A DNA stretch of 64,000 nt from Muscardinus avellanarius (GCA_963383645.1 OY726567.1:67831575-67895574); one strand, 5' to 3'; shown: positions 29,941 to 40,867, numbered from the stretch's first letter. The notes: generated by a model not told the origin, from the letters alone. Numbers and translations are program-made.

Positions 29941-30858
29941 ATGGGAAAGAGGAATAACACTGAAGTAATGAATGTGCACAACCCCACAGCATCAGAACCT
30001 GATAAAACAGAAAATCAGAGATTTCTAGAAGATCAAATCAGGAAAATAACTGTAGAAATAATAGAGGTGCTTCGAAAAGAACTCAGAGAGAGCCAAAAAG
30101 AGATAAAGGATGCAATTAATGAAGTAAAGGCCTCAATTCAAAGCACAAACAACCGATTAGACCACATGGAGAACAGAATCTCGCTCTTAGAAGATGAGCA
30201 ATCCAAAAATGAATGCATAGTTTCTAATCTAGAAAAAGATATCCAACAGCAGGAATCTGACATTGAAGAAATATGGGCCCATCTTAAGAGAGCTAACCTA
30301 AGAATAATTGGAATAGAGGAGGGAAAAGAAAGTGATACCAAAGGGATCAACAATCTCTTCAAGGAAGTAATAGCAGAAAATTTTCCAAATATAGAGCAAG
30401 AGGTTGATACACAGATCCAGGAAACTTATAGAACTCCCTTTAGACAGGATCCGAGAAGAGGATCCCCACGCCATATAATTGTCAAAATGACCAATGTGGA
30501 AGCCAAGCAGAGAATCTTAAAGGCAACAAAAACAAAGGGCCAAGTGACATTCAGAGGCAAACCAATTAGAATCACTCCAGACTTCCCAAACCAAGTCATG
30601 AGAGCCAGAAGGGCTTGGAGTAACATATTCCAAACTCTGAAAGAAAACAACTTCCAGCCAAAAATTTCCTATCCAGCAAAACTTTCTATCAAATTAGATG
30701 GAGAAATAAGAAGCTTCCATGACAAACAGAAACTGAAGGAATTTATGTCTTCAAAACCAGCGCTAGAGAAAATACTCAAAGAGATTAACTACAAAGAAGA
30801 AATAGGTAACACTCACCAGAACCAGAGAAACAAGAGTTTCCATCCAACAGACAACTAA
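29941..30858 (+). CDS. LINE-1 ORF1 protein (305 aa), half-L1 copy B
   Basis: Intact ORF1 with the same coiled coil, RRM and C-terminal domain as copy A. The frame is also open upstream to a GTG at 29896, but the first ATG in good context is 29941, matching the start in copy A, so I use that. It differs from copy A at few positions (for example residue 9 G to E, 75 E to D/H region, 91 E-R to E-C, 167 S to F). Premature stops are absent, consistent with recent activity. No ORF2 follows. Confidence 0.9.
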   Translation: MGKRNNTEVMNVHNPTASEPDKTENQRFLEDQIRKITVEIIEVLRKELRESQKEIKDAINEVKASIQSTNNRLDHMENRISLLEDEQSKNECIVSNLEKDIQQQESDIEEIWAHLKRANLRIIGIEEGKESDTKGINNLFKEVIAENFPNIEQEVDTQIQETYRTPFRQDPRRGSPRHIIVKMTNVEAKQRILKATKTKGQVTFRGKPIRITPDFPNQVMRARRAWSNIFQTLKENNFQPKISYPAKLSIKLDGEIRSFHDKQKLKEFMSSKPALEKILKEINYKEEIGNTHQNQRNKSFHPTDN

Positions 30859-30949
30859 GATTGGTTATCTGTGGAGATTCATTATTTATGTTAGTCTTTT
30901 ACCTATCTCTAAATTGTATTGTTTGCTTTTATTGTTGTTAATTTTTAGG

Positions 30950-31565
30950 ATTTCTAGTTGGAATACTAATATACCTTCAGATATAGCATTTGGAAATATT
31001 TTATCCAATTCTATTAGTAACTTTTAACTCTGTTTACATTGTCTTTGGATATACAATATTTTCTTTTATTTTTTAGGGAGTTTGTATATTCTTCTGTTGC
31101 CTGTGCCATTGAAATCATATCCAAGAAATCACTGCCAATTTCAATGTTGTGAGGTTTTATGACCCAGATTTTCTCCTAAAAGTTTATAGTCTTAAGATTT
31201 ATATTTAGGTCTTTTATCTAGTTTGAGTTAATACTTGTATGTGGGATTAGGTAAGGGTCCAATTTTATTCTTTTCCATGTAATTATTATTTTTCAACAAT
31301 ATTTAGTTAAAAGATTATTATTTCCACCACCAAATGTTCGTGGAAACCTTGTCAAAAATAACTTGACAATATAGGGAAGAAGTTAGCTCTAGGCTTGTAT
31401 TTAACTCCAATGGTCTATATATCTGCCTTTAGAACAGTACTACACTGTTTCAATTATTGTAGCTTTATATGGTTTGAAATCAGAAAATATACATCTTCTA
31501 GCTTTGTTTTTGCTCCGAGATTGTTTTGGGTATCTAGAGTCCATATTCCATAACAGGATAGATTT
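30950..31565 (-). mobile_element. Antisense LINE-1 ORF2 segment inside half-L1 copy B
   Basis: Position and sequence are equivalent to the segment in copy A, with identical relative junctions. Confidence 0.8.
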
Positions 31566-32434
31566 TTTTCTGAAAAATAAATATATGATGGTTTCACCTA
31601 AAAAAAAGAAAAAAATATTCTCTGGTAAGAAAGAAAGCAAAAAGAAATATTGAAATGTTATCTTTAAGTCATCAAAAGCTTGGTATCAGACAAATGAAAC
31701 TGTTATGTGAGATTATCATTTTTAATTTTGGATAAATTGCTATAATACTAGATGTCAACCACTAAGCCAAGCATGGGAGGGAGGGATGGGGAGAGAATGG
31801 GGTGGGGATCGGGTGGGGGCTGACTGGGCGATGTGTGCATGTATGACTACAAAAGTTTGTATCCCACTATGATGTATGAATACAGTGCACCAATAAAATA
31901 AAAAAAAAATAAAGAATAAAAAATATAAGCCAGTTGTGGTGGCACACGCTTGTAATCCCAGCATTTGGGAGGCTGAGATAGGAGTATCCCGGTTCCAGGA
32001 CAGTCTCAGCTACTTACTGAAGCCAATTGTAACTCAATGAGACCCTGTTTCAAAATAAATTAAAGCCGGGCGTGGTGGCGCACGCTTGTAATCCCCGCGC
32101 TTGGGAGGCAGAGACAGGAGGATCGCGCAGGTTCGAAGCCAGCCGCGCGCGCTGGTTTAGGAGACCCTGTTTCCAAAATGAAAATGTAAAAAATAGGTCT
32201 GGGAGTGTAGCCCGGAGGTAGAAGGGCTTCCAGGAACCCCAGTACCACCAAAAAAAAAAAAAAACCAAAAAAAAATAAATTTAAAAATAGAGCTACGGGT
32301 GTCGCTTGGAGGTAGAATGCCCCTGAGTTCCATTGCCAGTGCTGCAAAAAAAAAAAAAAAAATAGGGCTGGGGATGTAACTCAGGTAGAATGCCCCTGGG
32401 TTCCATCCACAGTACCACACACACAAATATTACC

Positions 32435-32705
32435 TCCTTTTTTGTGGTATTAGGGAACTGAACCTAGAGGCATTCTACCTCCAAACTACACCCCAGCTTG
32501 TTTTTATGTTTTTTAATTTTTTGTTTGTGTGGTACTGGGGATTAAACCTACGGCCATTCTACCTTCAAGCTACATCCCCCATCTTATTTTTTATTCTTTA
32601 TTTTGAAACAGGGGCTAAGTAACTTAGGTGGGCCACAGACCCATGATTTTCCTGTTTTAGCCTCCCAAGTACTGGGATTGTGTGTGCGCCACCACCCCTG
32701 GTCCC
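32435..32705 (-). mobile_element. Antisense SINE fragment and dimer in USP29 exon
   Basis: Tail fragment 32440-32522 and dimer 32526-32700, between USP29-like codons for 'LKNIT' and 'SIFIDKL'. CCTCC repeats at both edges. Confidence 0.75.
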
Positions 32706-32795
32706 CAGCCCTCCTCCATTTTTATTGACAAATTATCTTGCCTAGATGCTGGGCAGTCAGAAATCTTCTGGGTCATTTTTTATCAAAACAAATTT

Positions 32796-33010
32796 CAGCC
32801 AGGCATGGTGGCTCATGCTTGTAATCCCAGCATTTGGAAGGCTAAGACAGGAGGATTGCAATTCATGGACTACCTCAGCTACTTAGCGAGGCCCTTCCAA
32901 CTCAATGAGACCCTGTTTCAAAATAAAGAATAAAAAAATAGGGCTGGGGGTGTAGCTCGGAGGTAGAATGCCCCTGGGGTCCATCCCCAGTACCAAAAAA
33001 AAAAAAAATG
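32796..33010 (+). mobile_element. B1-dID SINE in USP29 exon
   Basis: Complete low-divergence dimer between codons matching 'FYQNKF' and 'EHLMKLESDW'. Confidence 0.85.
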
Positions 33011-33213
33011 GAACATCTTATGAAACTTGAGAGTGATTGGAATGAATTGGAAAGCGGGAATATACAGGATGGAAATGACAAAATTCTCCTTTTCAATGTT
33101 TGCTACAGGTCAAGTTGTGGATTCTTCAATAAGTGGGACATCAATTCTTCAGGAGATTTTGTTTATATCAAAATCACCAAGACTTGTTTAAACATTGCTT
33201 ATTAGAAAATCAA

Positions 33214-33363
33214 CCAGGTGTAGTGACCCATACCTGTAATCCCAGTACTTGGGAGGCTGAAAGAAGGATCACAAGTTTGAGGCCAGATTCAGAAATTTAG
33301 TGAGGCTCTCAGCACTGAAGTTCCATCTCTAGTACCACCAAAAAAAAAAGAGAAGAAGAAAAA
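33214..33363 (+). mobile_element. Shortened B1-dID SINE in USP29 exon
   Basis: Left half with a shortened tail. AGAAAATCAA at both edges (33204-33213, 33364-33373) is the TSD and recreates a USP29 'LENQ'-like segment. Confidence 0.85.
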
Positions 33364-33391
33364 GAAAATCAAGGCAAAAAGAGGAAGAAAA

Positions 33392-35374
33392 ATGCTATCA
33401 TCTGGTCTCAAGATGAATAAGGACTCCCAGGAAGAAAATAATCCCAAACAAAACAAGAAATTCAATACAAATGCCAGGAAATCTGTAAGAAGTGATAATG
33501 AGAAACCATTAGGTTTAAAAAATCGAGAAAAGGATAAACATTCAAAACCCAGACCTCCATTCAAGACCAATCATAATATAAGTCCTAACTTAGCGAAGAT
33601 TGTTCTTGCAAACCAGGCTCTCTCTTCCAGAGAAAACTTGGCTTTTCCAATGGAATCAAAACTTGTGCAGGACAACTCAATGCAGAATAAAGCCCAGGAT
33701 TCCCTTGGCTCTCACCCAGGGCAACAATCAGAAGGCCACCCAGAGCAACGATGGGAAGGCTTTCCAAATTTGGGAAATACCTGTTACATGAATGCAATTT
33801 TGCAATCCCTGTTTGCAATTCCATCGTTTGCTGATGACTTACTCAAGCCAGGTCTCCCACTGGAGGACTTCTGCTCAGAAGCTCTTATTATACCCTTGAG
33901 CCACTTGCTCATCTTAAAGGACATCTCTAAGGTAGAGACAAAGGGAGAGCTACTCTTAAGTGTCAAAAATGCCATTTCTGCAGTTTCGGAAATATTTTCT
34001 GGCAACATGCAGAATGATGCCCATGAATTCTTAAGCCAGTGTCTATATCAGTTGAAAGAGGACATTGAATATTTAAATATCATTTCGAATTCTGAGCGAG
34101 AACGTGGGGATGCAAACTTGCCTCCACAGATGTATGCTGGTAACGGTGCCACCAAAGTATTAATTTGTCCTGTGGCCGCTAATTTTGAGTTTGAAACGCA
34201 GACCTCCATTTTTTGCAAAGGGTGTGGTCAGGTCATTCTCAAGAAAGAACCAAATAATTATCTCTCCATCAACCTGCACCAAGAAGCACTACCCCTGCCC
34301 ATGTCTATTCAAAGATATTTTGATAATTTCTTTCAACCAGAAGAATTTGAGTATAACTGTAATAAGTGTCAGCACAAGAGTTCAATTTTAAGCTGCAAGT
34401 TTAGTAGGCTCCCTAGAGTCCTTATTGTTCACCTGAAACGCTATAGCTTTAACAGTGCTTTGTTACTGGTAAAGAACAGCCAAAAAGTTGAGATTTCCAA
34501 GTATTTAACTTTATCTTCACATTGCAACGAAGACACAGAACCGCCACACCCCTTGTACAGTAATGAACCTGTCGGGAATGATGATGTCTTGAACTTCTCT
34601 CAAGAGATGATTTCTACCAAGTTGATCTCAGAACCCCATGATTCCCTGGCTCTACACATTGAACCAGACATGGGTGCCGAACTACAAAAATTCCAGAGCA
34701 TCTATGAAGAAGTAAGTCTAAAAAATTCTTCTAAACTGGAACCAGAGCTGGATAACTCAATAAATAGGCCCCTCGGGGAAAAGAGGCAGCCAAGAGCTGA
34801 CTGGGCGATGGATGAGAGACCATCTTTTGGCATTCCGGATACAGGTCTTACTGAGGCTCACTTTCAAGAGGTGCCTGAATATACAGAACTTAAGAATGAT
34901 GAGGAAATGAATGTATTGGGAATCTGGGAACACACAGACAAGGAACTGAGTACAGTGACAGAATTAAGACTTGAGAAAACAGACCTAAATTTTGTTGATG
35001 CATCAGGATCTGATAAGAACCTTGAAAACAAAAGCAGTTCAGATGGGGAAAGTACAGTAGATAGGGCCAAGGGGCCCAAACATGTGGAGACAGAACCTAT
35101 CGAGGCGTACAGGCTCATCAGTATTGTCAGCCACATTGGGCTATCCCAAGATTCAGGCCACTACGTCAGCGATACTTACGACTTTAGAAAGCAGGCATGG
35201 CTCACGTATAATGATATGAAGGTGTCAGAAATCCCAGAGGCCATGATTCAGAAGATGAGGGCTTGTACTGGCTACATTTTTTTTTACATGCACAATGAGA
35301 TTTTTGAGGCACTGTTGCAAAAGGCGGCAAGTTCTGAGGTACTGGGTGCACAGGCTGCAGTAGTTTCCCAGTGA
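33392..35374 (+). CDS. USP29: Ubiquitin carboxyl-terminal hydrolase 29, catalytic-core ORF (660 aa)
   Basis: Deubiquitinase of the USP26/USP29/USP37 group, which removes ubiquitin from substrates by cysteine-protease chemistry. The frame is open for 660 codons. Residues 123-139 carry the Cys box (GFPNLGNTCYMNAILQ, Cys131). 'NMQNDAHEFL' follows at 205-214. CxxC pairs at 275/278 and 323/326 form the fingers zinc site. 'VLIVHLKRYSF' is at 343-353. The His box has His590 (SGHYV) and Asn607 (TYND). It ends in 'TGYIFFYMHNEIFE', typical of USP26/29. Known USP29 is about 870-920 aa in one coding exon. This ORF starts about 165 residues in, lacks the PH-like domain and has a shortened linker before the His box. 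The Met at 33392 is the first in frame, and a one-base frameshift lies just before it. It may be translated as a core-only enzyme or be a recently inactivated gene. Confidence 0.85.
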   Translation: MLSSGLKMNKDSQEENNPKQNKKFNTNARKSVRSDNEKPLGLKNREKDKHSKPRPPFKTNHNISPNLAKIVLANQALSSRENLAFPMESKLVQDNSMQNKAQDSLGSHPGQQSEGHPEQRWEGFPNLGNTCYMNAILQSLFAIPSFADDLLKPGLPLEDFCSEALIIPLSHLLILKDISKVETKGELLLSVKNAISAVSEIFSGNMQNDAHEFLSQCLYQLKEDIEYLNIISNSERERGDANLPPQMYAGNGATKVLICPVAANFEFETQTSIFCKGCGQVILKKEPNNYLSINLHQEALPLPMSIQRYFDNFFQPEEFEYNCNKCQHKSSILSCKFSRLPRVLIVHLKRYSFNSALLLVKNSQKVEISKYLTLSSHCNEDTEPPHPLYSNEPVGNDDVLNFSQEMISTKLISEPHDSLALHIEPDMGAELQKFQSIYEEVSLKNSSKLEPELDNSINRPLGEKRQPRADWAMDERPSFGIPDTGLTEAHFQEVPEYTELKNDEEMNVLGIWEHTDKELSTVTELRLEKTDLNFVDASGSDKNLENKSSSDGESTVDRAKGPKHVETEPIEAYRLISIVSHIGLSQDSGHYVSDTYDFRKQAWLTYNDMKVSEIPEAMIQKMRACTGYIFFYMHNEIFEALLQKAASSEVLGAQAAVVSQ

Positions 35375-35502
35375 AAATAGAGGACGGCATCTTTCACGGG
35401 CCCCCTTGGTCACATCACTCCATCCCATTTTCTCTATAGAAGAAAAACTGAATTTGCCCAGAAACAAATAGCTCAAAATGAAAGCTTAATGAAAAATATT
35501 TA
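35375..35502 (+). other. Region after USP29 stop
   Basis: About 130 bp of non-repeat sequence, probably 3' UTR. No AATAAA is seen before the next SINE. Confidence 0.4.
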
Positions 35503-36435
35503 TTATAAGCTGGGCATAGTGGTGCACGCTTGTAATCCCAGTACTCGGGAGGCTGAGACAAGAGGATTGCAGTTCGTGGCCAGCCTCAGCTACTTAGTGA
35601 GGCCCTCTGCAACTTAGTGAGAGCTGGTTTCAAAATAAAGAATAAAAAATAGGATGCGGGGTGGGGCTCGGAGGTAGATTGCCCCTGGCCTCCATCCCTA
35701 GTACTGCAAAAAAAAATATAGATGTATAATAAGAGATCTAGATCTCATAACTCAGGCTGATAGAGTTTTATGGTTGTTTTTTCCATTTTGTTTTGTTTTA
35801 GTTTTGGGACTGGGGGTTGAACCCAGGGTTATTTACATCTGAGCTACATCCTCAGACCTTTTTATTTTTACTTTAAAACAATCTTGCTAAGTGGTTGAAG
35901 TTGGCCTTGAACCAACGATCCTCCTGCCTTTGCCTGTCTAGCAAGGCTCTCAGCAACCCAGCAAGACCCAGTCAGTTTCCAAATAAAAAATAAATTAAGG
36001 CTGGAGATAGGGATTTATCTTGGAGGTAGAATGTCTCTGGGTTCAATCCCCAGCACCCCTCAAAAAACTTATTTTAGCATTTAAGAAAAGGAGAAAATTA
36101 TAAACAAATAGAAATAGATATACATAATTCTACTCCTGATGGTTTGGTGTGTTTTCCTTTCAAGATGGCACACATAATGAAATAAATGTGTTCATTTATG
36201 TACATAAAATTTGTAAATTATAATTTGAAATATTTTTTGCAGTTGGCATGGTGGCGCACCCTTCTAATCCCAGTATTTGGGAGGCTAATACAGGAGGATC
36301 TTAGGTTTGAGGACAGCCTCAGCAAGTAGTGAGACTCTCATCTACCTAATAAGATCCTGTTTCAAAATATAAAAAAATAGAGCTGGGTGTGTCGCTTAGT
36401 GGTAGAATGCCTCTGAGTTCAATTCCCAGACCAAA
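35503..36435 (+). mobile_element. B1-dID SINEs (three sense, one antisense)
   Basis: Sense dimer 35503-35718; antisense dimer fragment 35803-35941 fused to a sense fragment 35942-36062; sense dimer 36240-36435. AT-rich single-copy sequence lies between. Confidence 0.7.
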
Positions 36436-36890
36436 AAAGCATATTCATATAACGTATGGGAACTTGGTGACTACTCCATGGGAACTACCAAGTTCAAAGT
36501 CTCTTCTTGGGGTTGGGGGAGAATCTGAACTCTACCCGGGACCATTCCAATTAGGAGCCTGAAGGTTGGCTGCCTGTAGCGACTTCTCAGCCCAGGAAGC
36601 CCAAAGTTGTTTACCCTGATTTGGGGAGTGTATATACTGTATATGCCATGCTGTAGTTTGATATTATTGTTCATTTTTATTTCTATGCTGGCTCCTATAA
36701 TCTATTTTCCTTCCTAATAAATCACTCTTGTTTCTGACAAGTGAAGTCTTGTGAGCTGCTTCTTTTTGCAAGCAAAATAAATATGTTACCCACCTACCTC
36801 TCTGTGTGCCACCTACATGTATGTTTGACCTTTCTGAGCATTAACCAGGGGCAGGGGAAATAATAAAGATAACAACCTCTAAAATTGAAG
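36436..36890. other. Non-SINE stretch, possibly an old LTR
   Basis: Two AATAAA signals (about 36716 and 36776) and a U5-like CT-rich end suggest an LTR remnant, but I cannot place TG/CA ends or a TSD. Confidence 0.35.
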
Positions 36891-37725
36891 GCATTATCGA
36901 TTGGAGGACTGAAGGTTTAAGGCTAGAGTGTCCACCGTTGAGGGAGGCCCCTAGCAACTTAATAGACCCTGTTTCAAAATAAATAAAATAGGGATGGGGT
37001 GTAGCACAGAGGTAGTATGCCTCCGGGTTCAATCCCCAATACCACAATAAAATAAAATAAAAAGGGCTTTGGGTGTAGCTCAGAGGTAGAATACTCGGGT
37101 TCAATCCCCAGTACCACAATAAATAATAAATAATAGAATGAACATTCAGAATATACAAAGACTCAAAGCCAGCGCTATGGCACACAATTATATTCCCAAC
37201 ACCTGGGAGGTTGAGACTGGAGGATTGTGGGTTATAGGCCAGCATGTGGTACTTTAGCTAGACTTTATTTCATAATAAATAAGCTAGGTGCAGTGGTACA
37301 TGCCTGTAGTACCAGTACTTGGGAGGCTGAGATAGGATTGCGGGTTTGAGGACAGCCTCAACAAGTAGTAAGACTTTGATCAACCTACCAAGTCCCTGTT
37401 TCAAAATAAATAAAAAAATAGGGCTGGGGGCTGGATGTGGTGGCACACATTTGTAATTCCAATACTTGGGAGGCTGAGACAGGAGAATCACAGGTTCACG
37501 GCCAGCCTCAACAACTTGTGAGGCCCTCTGCAACTTAGTGAGACCCTGTTTCAAAGTAAAGAATAAAAACAAAGGGCCGGGGGTGTAGTTCGGAGGTAGA
37601 ATGCCTCTGAGTTCGATCCTCAATACCACACACAAAATAAAATAAAAATAATTTAGAATGGGGTTTGGGTTTAGCTCAAAGAATGTCCCTGGGTTCAAAC
37701 CCCAGCAACAACACACACATACACA
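36891..37725 (+). mobile_element. Sense B1-dID cluster
   Basis: Dimer 36897-37053, second tail 37060-37125, left half 37165-37270, then a host at 37281-37428 with tail 37655-37725. A dimer (37429-37640) lies inside that host. Confidence 0.65.
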
Positions 37726-37783
37726 CAAACACAACTCAAAAACGCCAAATACACAGATAACCTAATCAATAAATGCAAAATTG

Positions 37784-38095
37784 AATGCCGGGCATAGTGG
37801 CACACGCTTGTAATCCCAGCATTTGGGAGGCTGAGACCAGAGGATCATGGTTTGTGGACAGCCTCAGCTACCTTGTGAGGTCCTCTGCAACTCAGTGAGA
37901 CCCTGTTTCAAAAATAAAGAATAAAAAACAGGGAAGGGGGTCAAATGCCTCTGGGTTCCATCTCCAGACCCGCAAAAAAAAATAAAAATAAAAATAAATA
38001 AAAAGACTAAGAAAATCGGGCTGGGGATGTAGTTTGGAGGTATAATGCCCCTGGGTTCTAACCCCAGTACCAAAAAAATAAAAAGTAAAAAAAAA
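37784..38095 (+). mobile_element. Sense B1-dID SINE with two tails
   Basis: Dimer 37784-37985 and a second tRNA-like tail at 38015-38075. Confidence 0.7.
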
Positions 38096-38889
38096 AATGC
38101 AAAGTTGAACTAAATAGACACATCTCAAAAGAAAATGTAAGGGAAGCCACAGACCCCCAGATCCTCTCTAGTTTTGGAGTTGTAGCTGCAGGCAGTTTGG
38201 CAGCAGCAGGAAAACAGGTGGCAGGGACTCAGCTCTAAATTCTATCTAGAAAAAGTATGTAGATTCCAGTCTTTCAATGGCTACAAGATAACCCGAAGTG
38301 ACTGGTAGAAGAAGCAGAGGCCAATGTACCCCCTGCTGCCATAACCCTGTCAACGGTCACTGACAGTACAGACAAGGTCCCAATGGTGAAGACTAAAGCT
38401 ACCCATGTCATTATGCATTTTCTGATCACGATACAGAACCACGTCAGCGTTAATCATTTTGAGCAACAGGAAGGGATGAGAGATGCTGGCTGCACACCTC
38501 ACAAGGGCCTTACCACCCAGGAGACCAAGTACCTCCGAGTGGCAGAAGCGTTCCAGTCTAAAGCTGCAGAGTGTAGAGACAAGAAAAGAGCAGCAGCTGC
38601 ATCAGCCCAGTCTACCCCAAGCAGCACCCCTCACTCTTCCCCGAAGCAGAGCCCCTGAGGCTGGCTCACTTCTGTTTCCTCTACAGCATTCCCTGGCCCA
38701 CATCTTAGAACCATGGATAAGGATAGAAACTCATCAGGCAAATGAAGCCTATTTGGACTGAGACCCCCCTTCAGAAGTTGATTCTAGAGGTTTGGCCACC
38801 CAGGCCTACAAAGGAGCCCAGGGGTTGGGACTGAAGAATGGAGAGAGAGGAAGACAAAGAAAGTAAAGAAGGACATGGGGGACCCGAGG

Positions 38890-39465
38890 CTTGGAAGTAC
38901 AACAGATATTTATTATGTAGTCCTGCAGCATATTTTTTTTGAGGGTCTGGGGATGGAACCCAGGGGCATTTGACCTCTGAGCTACACCCACTGCCCTATT
39001 TTTTATTCTTTATTTTGAAACCGGGTCTCACTGAGTTGCAGAGGACCTCACTAAGTAGCTGAGGCTGTCCGTGAACCATGATCCTCCAGGTCTCCGCCTC
39101 CTGAATGCTGGGATTACAAGCGTGCGCCACCACGCCCGGCTCTGCAGCATATTTATATCATACAGAAATACCAAGAATTCTTTAACCCATGTCAGCAATT
39201 CACATCAGGCATGCACAGCACATAACCTATGTTAAAGCATACCTGGCGCCACAAAGTCTTCTCAAAGCTCGAGCAAGAATAGGAGTCCTTCTGGGAGAGT
39301 TAACAGCTGGGAGCTTATCAGGCAGAATATGCACAGAACTTAAGGACGTGACCAGTCATAGACAAAGCAATGGGGAGGTGAAAGGAGACATGCACTAAAA
39401 TTAGCCTGAGTAACAAGACTGAAGATGAACTCCTGAGAGCAGCTTGCTGTTCTTCACACACCAAA
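38890..39465 (-). mobile_element. Probable antisense LTR in the KIAA1191 pseudogene
   Basis: Read on the - strand, it has AATAAA close to its end (about 38903) and no coding sequence, and it separates two parts of the pseudogene. Ends are not fixed. The SINE at 38936-39143 is inserted in it. Confidence 0.4.
38936..39143 (-). mobile_element. B1-dID SINE, antisense
   Basis: Complete dimer with CTGCAGCATAT on both sides (38924-38934, 39142-39152). Confidence 0.85.
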
Positions 39466-40204
39466 GGGCTTAGGGAGTGACCTCAGACTCTCATGACTGG
39501 ACTGTCAGCACTCTGTCCCTCAACATCCATGGACCTGATCTGTGCCCAGGCTACCAGGATGGCGAAGATCCAGCATCTTTCAAACCTCCTGAGATGGACA
39601 TCCCAGTGATAAAAGGGAAGAACTATCGCCACAAACCCATAATCTCAAACCCAGAGACCTGAATGTGCCCAGTGGCTTCTATAGGCTTTCCATCCCTGGG
39701 ATTCTGGATGAAGAGTTTCTTGGGCCTTACTTCCCCTTTACTTTTGGCTCTGAAATAGGAATGATACATTAGAAGAAAACCTTTATGAGGCTAGTGCTGA
39801 ACACGTAATTGATTTTGAGAAACAATGCCAAGGTTGTCCTTGTGTGGAAGAAACCATTTTGTACTGGTTTAAAGTCAGACTAAAACCATGTGAGCGTTGA
39901 CATGTTGTGGCATAGCTAGGTGACTGCTGACAAGCTTGAGTGACTGTGCTTGTGCTATGCTCCAGCTCTGTCCAGAGGACCTAAGACTCATTTGAGATCC
40001 AAGCACAGTCAACAGCAAGGCTTAGCAAGACTCCCATCTTTCTAGGCTGAAACTGGAGTCTTTTTGCTTTTTACTCAACCCAGTGAAGTGCTCTGTCCTG
40101 CAGCCAGTTTTTCATGTCTCTCTGGCCACTGCTGTTGGAGGGATGCTTCTCTTTTATATATCACAGAACAAATAAATACTAGTCTTGCATATCCTTTCTT
40201 GCAT

Positions 40205-40206
40205 AT

Positions 40207-40253
<47 letters not shown>

Positions 40254-40684
40254 TTTGCAGTACTGGGGACAGAACCCAGGGGCATTCTACCTCCTAGAGA
40301 CATTCCCAGCCCTATTTTTTATTCTTTCTTTATTTATATTTTTTATTTTTTGCATGTCTGGGAATGGAACCGAGGGGCATTCGAACTCTGAGCTATACCC
40401 GCTGCCCTATATTTTATTCTTTATTTTGAAACAGGGTCTCACTAAGATGCGGAGGGTCTCGCTAAGTAGCTGAGGCTGTCCACGAACTGTGATCCTCCTG
40501 TCTCAGCCTCCTGAATGCTGTGATTACAAGCATGCACCACCACACCCAGCTCTTATTCTTTATTTTTGAAACAGGGTCTCACTGAGTTGCAGAAGGCCTC
40601 CACTAAGTACCTGAGGTTGGCTGCGAACCTCCTGTCTCAGCCTCCCAAATGCTGGGATTATAAGCATGTGCCACCACGCCCTGC
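40205..40684 (-). mobile_element. Antisense B1-dID cluster with (TTTA)n
   Basis: TTTA repeat 40205-40256, tail 40257-40330, inserted dimer 40355-40552 and remaining left half 40553-40684. Confidence 0.75.
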
Positions 40685-40867
40685 ATGATCTCTTATTTGA
40701 TAATAAAAAGTCCTGGCCACTGGCGGGGGGGAAGAAAATGCAAATGGCCAACAAATCAAAGTAAACTTAGGTATCTCTCACTTTGGAGATGGCCTGCATT
40801 CTCTCTTGGAGGTATATTCCTTGCTTTCCTAAATAAATCTGTCTCTGGAAGTAAAAAAAAAAAAATT

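Larger units (their letters stand above)
29149..31905 (+). mobile_element. Half-L1 (HAL1-like) retrotransposon, copy B, full length
   Basis: Same structure as copy A: 5' UTR 29149-29940, ORF1 29941-30858, antisense ORF2 segment about 30950-31565, G-rich tract about 31774-31830, A-rich tail. The TSD AAAATAAAGAATAA lies at 29135-29148 and 31906-31919. Sequence is very close to copy C. Confidence 0.85.
28997..32434 (+). mobile_element. Composite insertion in USP29: SINE containing half-L1 copy B and two more SINEs
   Basis: The outer SINE (28997-29148 and 32359-32423) is bounded by AAATATTACCT at 28986-28996 and 32424-32434, an 11-bp TSD made from USP29 coding sequence. Its linker holds half-L1 copy B (29149-31905). 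After that come a SINE (31926-32061 with tail 32275-32358) and a third SINE inside that one (32062-32274). Confidence 0.85.
28146..33391 (+). pseudogene. USP29: USP29 N-terminal (PH-like domain) coding region, fragmented
   Basis: Pieces matching USP29 residues 1 to about 165 appear in order. 28150-28204 ends in 'SGITKLKEA'. 28823-28996 contains 'FIEIVEGEKEIKLLLTF' and, after a frameshift, 'TIPSVVLRH'. 32705-32795 contains 'IFIDKLSCLDA'. 33011-33213 contains 'LESDWNELESGN', then a frameshift, 'LFISKSPRLV' and a stop. 33364-33391 resumes after the SINE TSD. In known USP29 this is one continuous coding exon. Here SINEs, a half-L1, at least three frameshifts and stops break it, and the initiator Met region is replaced by a CA repeat. 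The PH-like domain cannot be made from this locus. Confidence 0.8.
38140..40195 (+). pseudogene. KIAA1191: Processed pseudogene of KIAA1191 (p33MONOX)
   Basis: Intronless, decayed copy. Segments in order: 'KVPMVKTKATHVIM' (38366-38413), 'GMRDAGCTPHKGLTTQETKYL' in part (38475-38535), 'SAQSTPSSTPHSSPKQ' (38606-38653), a 'LATQAYKGAQ'-like piece (about 38790), then after an interruption 'DPASFKPPEMDIPVIKGK' (39567-39620). A 3' UTR-like region ends near an AATAAA (about 40168). Frameshifts and stops are frequent. p33MONOX is a putative monooxygenase expressed broadly; this copy cannot make it. The break at about 38835-39530 contains a SINE and LTR-like sequence. Confidence 0.8.

Noticed and set aside
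33289..35476. Several - and + strand ORFs overlapping USP29
   Set aside because: Other-frame shadows of the 660-codon USP29 frame.
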